Assembly: GCA_045580305.1 (NCBI GenBank)
Contig: JAZNNQ010000005.1
Location: 1-7,190, forward strand
From: RGIG7332 sp045580305
Lineage (GTDB): Bacteria > Bacillota > Clostridia > Oscillospirales > JAAYXM01
Reading direction: 5' to 3'
Length of the DNA: 7,190 nt
Numbering within the stretch: position 1 is the stretch's first letter; each line of letters starts with the position of its first letter. The notes below the pieces were generated by a model that was given only the letters and a program-made list of their open reading frames with translations, was not told where the DNA came from and ran no database searches. Positions 1-6,100 of this stretch are shown here, piece after piece. Position numbers and translations under genes: made by a program.

Positions 1-114
1 CCGCTTACCACAACTCCCGTTGATCTTGCAGAAGGCGAGTACGTTCTCAAATTCAATGCTCCCAAGATCTACGGCGTTACCATCGTTGACGGTTTTAAGC
101 TGGTTGCGGCAGAT
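1..114 (+). other. Module A1: C-terminal tail of a carbohydrate-binding-like beta-sandwich (partial)
   Basis: Codons 1-38 carry the ending seen in the later A modules: a Leu-x-Glu-Gly-Glu-Tyr-x-Leu strand (ending near codon 17) followed about a dozen residues later by Ile-Val-Asp-Gly-Phe-Lys-Leu (codons 28-34). A3 ends the same way with Leu-Glu-Ala-Gly-Glu-Tyr and Ile-Asp-Ala-Phe-Lys-Leu. This implies that most of the module lies upstream and that the stalk continues past the left edge. A carbohydrate-binding role is inferred from the company of a lyase and is not shown by residues. Confidence 0.6.
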
Positions 115-3100
115 GCTGCTGTTCCGGCTGACGTTAAAATCGGATCCGAGGAAGGTCTTTACGAGGTAGTAAAGGACAGCAGCATTTCTGTTCCGCTTAC
201 AGTTACTATGTCCGACGGAAGTGCGGCAGACCTTTCCAAAGCAACATTTGAGTACAGTGCTGCTGACATTGCAACCGCTGAAATTGCAGACGGCGCATTA
301 AAACTTACCGGTGTTGCTGCAGGTAAGACCACTCTTACCGTAAGAGTAGGCTCTGCTATGGCGAGAACCAACATTAACGTTGTTGAGACCGCTACCGAGG
401 TTACCGCTCGTGACCTTGTCTTCAACTTCTTAAAGAGTATGCCGAGAAGCGTTACCGCTGAGGGCGCTTACGGCTATACCTACACCCATAACTATGCACA
501 TTCAACAAATGGTGCATACGGTGAGGTTAACGGACAGCTTACCTCCGATCCTTACGCAGTATATAGCAAAAAGGATGCAGATGGTAACGAGAACCCGAAT
601 ATGTACTTTGCAAGATTCTACCAGAACTACGGCTACGTATTCTATGATAAGGGTACTGTAACTATCAGATTTAAAGTTCCGGTAGACGGTATGTATGCTC
701 CTACTTTCAATCTTCTGGATGCATCCAGATCCGACACATTAGTCACAATTAAAAAGGTAGGAAGCGCAACTCCTGCGTCCACCTATACTCTCACCACCTC
801 TGCAGGTGCGGGCGACAATCCTATTTCCGACGGAAATATCCCGCTTACCGCAGGTGAGTATGAGCTTATCATGGTAAAGACCAAGGCAGGTCAGACCTAC
901 CTTAACAACTTAACTCTTGCTTATAAGGGCGAGCTGGGCGCTGTTTCTCTAAATGCGACAGCAGTTGCTACCGCTACCGTTGAGACCGGTAAGACCGTAG
1001 ACGTTCCCCTTACTATTGGTCTTTCCGATAACTCCCCTGTAGACTTTAACAAGATTACCGTTTCAACTACTTTCGGCACAGCAGACGTTGCATCCGCTGA
1101 TTCTACTGTTGGTGCAAGCTCTGCAAAGGTTACCTTTACCGGTCTTAAGCCGGGTACAACCAAGGCAACCATTACCGTAACATACAACGACAGCCTTACA
1201 AAGTCTGTTGACGTTAATGTTACTGTTGTTGCTCCTCTTGGTAAGACCCTTGAGGCATCAACCTCCGAAGGTCTTGCAAAGATGGAGGTAGGCGGCAGCA
1301 AATCCATTCCGCTTACCCTTTCTCTCAAAGACGGTAGTGCGATTGACTTTAGCACAATTACCGGCTCGGTTACATTCGGCGCAAACGGCATTGCTACCGG
1401 TACTTTTGAGAAGACCGCAAACAGCGCATCCGTTAAGTTTACCGGTGTTGCGGCAGGTAAGACCACTGCAACCATTACGGTTTCAAACGGCACTACAAAC
1501 GCTACTGTTACCTGCAATATCGAGGTAACAGAAGCAGGCGCGACCGCTACCGTTACCGACTTAATTTACGACTTCAAGAAGGGCTGGATTGACTCAACTT
1601 CCAACACGGTTGATCACTTAAGATCCATTACCTATGCTATGACCGAAACCGGTTCAAGCAGTGAAATCAACGTCAGCAAACCCTCTGCAGCATGGGCATT
1701 CCTTGATGATGAATCCTCAGGCGGCAACAACTACTTTAAGTATAACTACGCATCTTACGGTATCTGTAAATCCCAGGTTGGTACAGGTACATTAAAGATT
1801 AAAGTTCCGGTAGCGGGTGATTACATCCCCTACGCTACCCTGTATAATGCGGCAACAGGTGTTGCTAACATCACCCTTTGCAAGTATGATCCCGCAACAG
1901 GTGAGGTTGGTGCGACAGTCGCACAGCTTAAAGACGCAACCGTTGATACAACCCGTACCAAGGACTATCAGCTGGGTACCGGCAAGGTACACCTTGAAGC
2001 AGGCGAGTACGCACTTAAGGTTACCGCTTCTAACGTTTCCGGCAGCTTCGTAATTATTGATGCATTTAAGCTTATCAGTGCTGAGAACTTCCTTGTTGTG
2101 ACTTCAAGTGAGGAGACTCTTACTTCCGTTACCTCCGGTACCGGCAGCGTTACCCTCACCGTTAAGGATAGCAAGGGGGCAGAGGTTAAGGCTTCCGATT
2201 TAGAGATTACACTTTCCGGCAACGATACCTCTATCGCTACCGTGGCATCAAGTGTAAGCGGCGATAAGTTTGTTATCACAGCTACCTCCGTTAAGAAGGG
2301 AAATACCCTTGTTACTGCTGAGATCCAAAAGGCAGACGGTAAGAGTGGTAGCATTACCATTCCGGTTGCCGTTGTAAACGAATTTGAAATCGACGCTAAA
2401 CTCTTAAACTTCGACAATACCGTTGAGGTTGGAAAGAGCGTTACCGTTGACCTTAGCGCAAAGATCATCCGCCCCGGTCAGACCACCGGCGATGAAGGCG
2501 CTGTTACCGTTACCGCAGTAAGCAAGAACACATCAAATCTTGCAGTTACAGTTACACCCGGTGAAGGTAACAAGAACAACAAGATTACCTTTGAAGGCAA
2601 GGCTATCGGCAACACAATGGTAACAATCACCATTTCCACCGGTGGCGTCGAAAAGGTACTTGATCTTCCGATTCTCACATATTCCAAGACTCGCAACACA
2701 ACCAAGAACTACCAGTATATGGTTAAGTTAAACGTTGGTCGCGGTCGTGAGATCAGCGAGATTAAAAACTTCCTCTACACTATGCCGGGTACAGGCTATC
2801 AGATTCGTGCAGGTATGCCTACCGACATTTGGTGCTACGGCGGCCAGTCTGAGGGTTCTGTATTTAAGAACTACTACGACAGCTACGGCTTCGCTCTTGA
2901 GCACGGAGTAGGCATGTGGGCAGCTATCAATATCCGTCTCCCCGAGAGCGGAACATACCAGGTAGTTAACCAGGGTACAACCTACTGTATGTCCGGTATC
3001 GTAAGACCCTACATCGCATCGGTTGATGCTGAGAATCCCATGGATCCCAAGTGGGCAGTAGGTTCCGAGGACCGTTACCTTGCAGAAGACCAGTCTATAA

Positions 3101-6100
3101 GTGTTGATGAGGTTAAGAACACTCTCCGTACCGTTGATTTAGAAGCAGGCGACTACATCGTTACTTGGGAAATCGCAGGCAAGAACTCACTTTGTGAGGC
3201 ATCTCCCAGAATTTACATCGACGGTCTTTACCTCAATGCAGTATCGACAAAACCCACTCTTACTGTAACTCCGGATGCTTCATACATCGTTGTTCCCCAG
3301 TACGGTACTACTGACATTCCGCTTACAGCAACCACTTCCGATGGTTCTCTTGAAGACCTTTATGGTGCTACTTTCAGCATTGAGAACGAGACATCTGCAG
3401 GCGTTGCAAAGATTGAGAGCGCAATTGACAAGAAGGGCGCAACCGTTCTCCGTGTTATCGGTCAGAAAAAGGGCTCAACCAAGCTCACCATTGGCGTTAC
3501 TTTAAGCGGTGAGAAGCGTGCAAGCTTTGATATTGAAGTAGGCGTTGCTGAACCCAGCGTGCTTACCAAGGTTGAGCTTGGACTCCAGGCTAACACCTAT
3601 GCAAATGAGATCAGCATGCATGCAACTGATTCCACCAAGAACGTTGATGACGTTGCAGTTAAACTTATTGACCAGAATAATCTTGAAATTTCAGAGGCAT
3701 CCATTGCACTTCAGGATTATGAAGTTTCATACCTGTCCTCTGATACATCTGTTGCAACCGTTGACGATAAGGGTCACATCGTGGCTCTTAAGGCGGGAAC
3801 AACAACCATTACCGTTACTGCAAAACTCTCCGGCGTTACCAAGACCGGAACCATGGAATTGAGAGTAACCGCAGGCGGTAAGGTAAGAAGCTCTTACTAT
3901 ACTGCAGATAAAGTTGCGGCTATGCGTGAGAATGCTAAGAACTATGATTGGGCTAACTCCGCTATGCTTTCCGCTGTAAATAGTGCTGAGAAATATGTTG
4001 GCGAGCACGAAAGACTCTGGAGCGCCATCACTTCTCAGGAGCTTCCGCGAAGCTACTACGTAGGCTATCGTGCTGACCCTGAATATGGCAACTGCCGTTA
4101 CTGTGGCGTTGACTTAATCGGCGAGTACGGTTCACCTTACTATGCTTGGATTATGGATGCATGGAACAAACCTTGGAAGGTTACTTGTCCTGACTGTCGT
4201 GAGTCCTTCCCGACCAACGACTTCGAGAAGTTCTATGCGCTCGGTATCGGTGATGACGGCTTCTGGCATTACGATCTTGCGAAGCAGAAGAACGCTGAGC
4301 TTGTTGCTGCAGGTCAGAAGGGCTATCTCGTAAATGAGAGCCTGCCGGATATGGGTCTTACATGGGGTGTTGATGATGGTTATGGTTACGTTTCCGACAA
4401 GACCTTTAACGACTCCAACTCCAACGGCTCATACAATGAAACCATCCCGTCCGTTCATACCTACATTTCATTCTACAATCATTGGGGCTTATGGCATAGT
4501 AGCCTTATTCTCAATTCCGTGACAGCACTTACCGATGCTTATCTCTACACCGGCGATATTAAGTACGGCCGTGTAGGTGCTATCATGATTGACCGTATTG
4601 CTGACGTTTATCCGGACATGACAACTGAGCCTTATCGCTACCAGATGGCAAGCGGTGCTTACTACAACCCACGTGGTAAGGTTACAGACTACGTTTGGGA
4701 GAATCAGCTTGCTGAACAGTGGGCACTTTCCTACGACGCATTCTGGCCCGCATATGAGGATCCCACAGTAGTTAACTTCCTCTCCGAGAAGGCAGCACAG
4801 TACAACATGCCCAACCCGAAGACCAACGCAACCCTCATCCGTACAAACATTGAGGATGGACTCTTGCGTGAAATTTTCGAGGCTTGCAAGACCGGTCATA
4901 TCTGGGGTAACTTTGGTATGTCACAGTCTACTTTGACTGCAGCTGCTATCGTACTTGACACCATGCCGGATACAAAGGAAATGCTTGACTTCGTATTCCA
5001 GGACGGTGAATCCCTCTACTTAAACGGTTCACTTCAGGTTAACAAAGTTACCGGCGGTAACGTTTACCGTCAGCTTGTTAACGCGGTCGACTCAAACGGT
5101 GTATCCGATGAGGTATCTCCCAACTACTCCGACTTATGGCTTGGCGGTCTTAAGGACATCGCAAAATACACTGCAGGCTATGACAAGTACCCCTCTGCTG
5201 ACTTATATAACAATCCTCGTTATGTAAAGATGCATACATGGCAGGTTGACACCTTCCTCCGCCGTGCTAAGATGCCGGCTATCGGTGACAGTGGTGCAAC
5301 CGCTATGAACGCGTTCCAGATAAGCACATTCCGTTTGATTCCTGCCTTTGAGAACACAAAGGACATCAGTATTGCACAGATGATCTACCACTTGAACGGC
5401 AGAAAGGTTGAGGGTCTCCACTATGACGCTACAACCAAGGATCCGGAAAGCTTACAGACCGAGATTATGGATATTATCAAGAGCTACGGTGAGTACAACT
5501 TTGATAAGTCCACACATCTTACAGACTACGGCTTCGCAGCTCTCCGCGGAGGTTCACTCTACGGCAGCGGCATTAACGAGCTTGACACACAGCGCGTATT
5601 CTGGATGTACTACGGCCGATATGCAGGTCATGGTCATCGCGACGCACTCAACCTCGGTTTCGAGGCATTCAAGCTTGACCTTGCACCGGACCTCGGATAT
5701 CCGACTACATCAAGTGGCCCTGAGGATGTTGAGTGGGCTAAGACAACAGTTTCCCACAACACGGTTGTTGTTAATAATGCGAGCCAGAAGGGTGTACGCA
5801 CCACGGGTGTTCCGTATCACTTCGACGATGCCGGAAGAGTTAAACTTATGGATGCCGATGCATCCCATCAGTACGGCATTGATGCTTACCGCAGAACCCT
5901 TGTTACCATTGACATTGACGAAGAAAACACATATGCTGTTGACTTCTTCCACGTAAACGGCGGTGATGAGCATCTCTACTCCTTCCATGCATTGTCCAAC
6001 GAGATTACAGAGACCACAGGACTTAACCTCGTTCCCCAGAAGAAGAACGGCGAGTACGTTGGCTCTTACATGGGTGCTAACTGGCCCTATGCACAGACCG

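Noticed and set aside
159..2705. Open frames on the minus strand across the stalk region (for example 921-1517 and 1968-2468)
   Set aside because: They lie opposite the continuous + strand coding frame. Their Val, Ser, Thr and Ala-rich translations are what the complement of biased codons for Val, Thr and Ala gives, and they show no domain or ribosome-binding context.
118..3876. Adhesin or invasin (intimin-type) interpretation based on the Ig-like repeats
   Set aside because: The Ig-like repeats alone would allow it, but the same reading frame continues into a full lyase with active-site residues, so the repeats are better read as the enzyme's stalk.
3853..3900. An internal Met just before the lyase half as a separate gene start
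   Set aside because: No stop precedes it, no purine-rich ribosome-binding site with suitable spacing stands out, and the BIG2 domain reads directly into the helical domain, so this is a domain border rather than a gene border.
5408..5956. A 182-codon + strand open frame in another phase
   Set aside because: It overlaps the His-Gly-His-x-x-Asp and His-Asn-Thr-Val catalytic region of the frame 1 product. Its own translation is low-complexity Ser, Thr, Leu and Arg with no recognisable motif.
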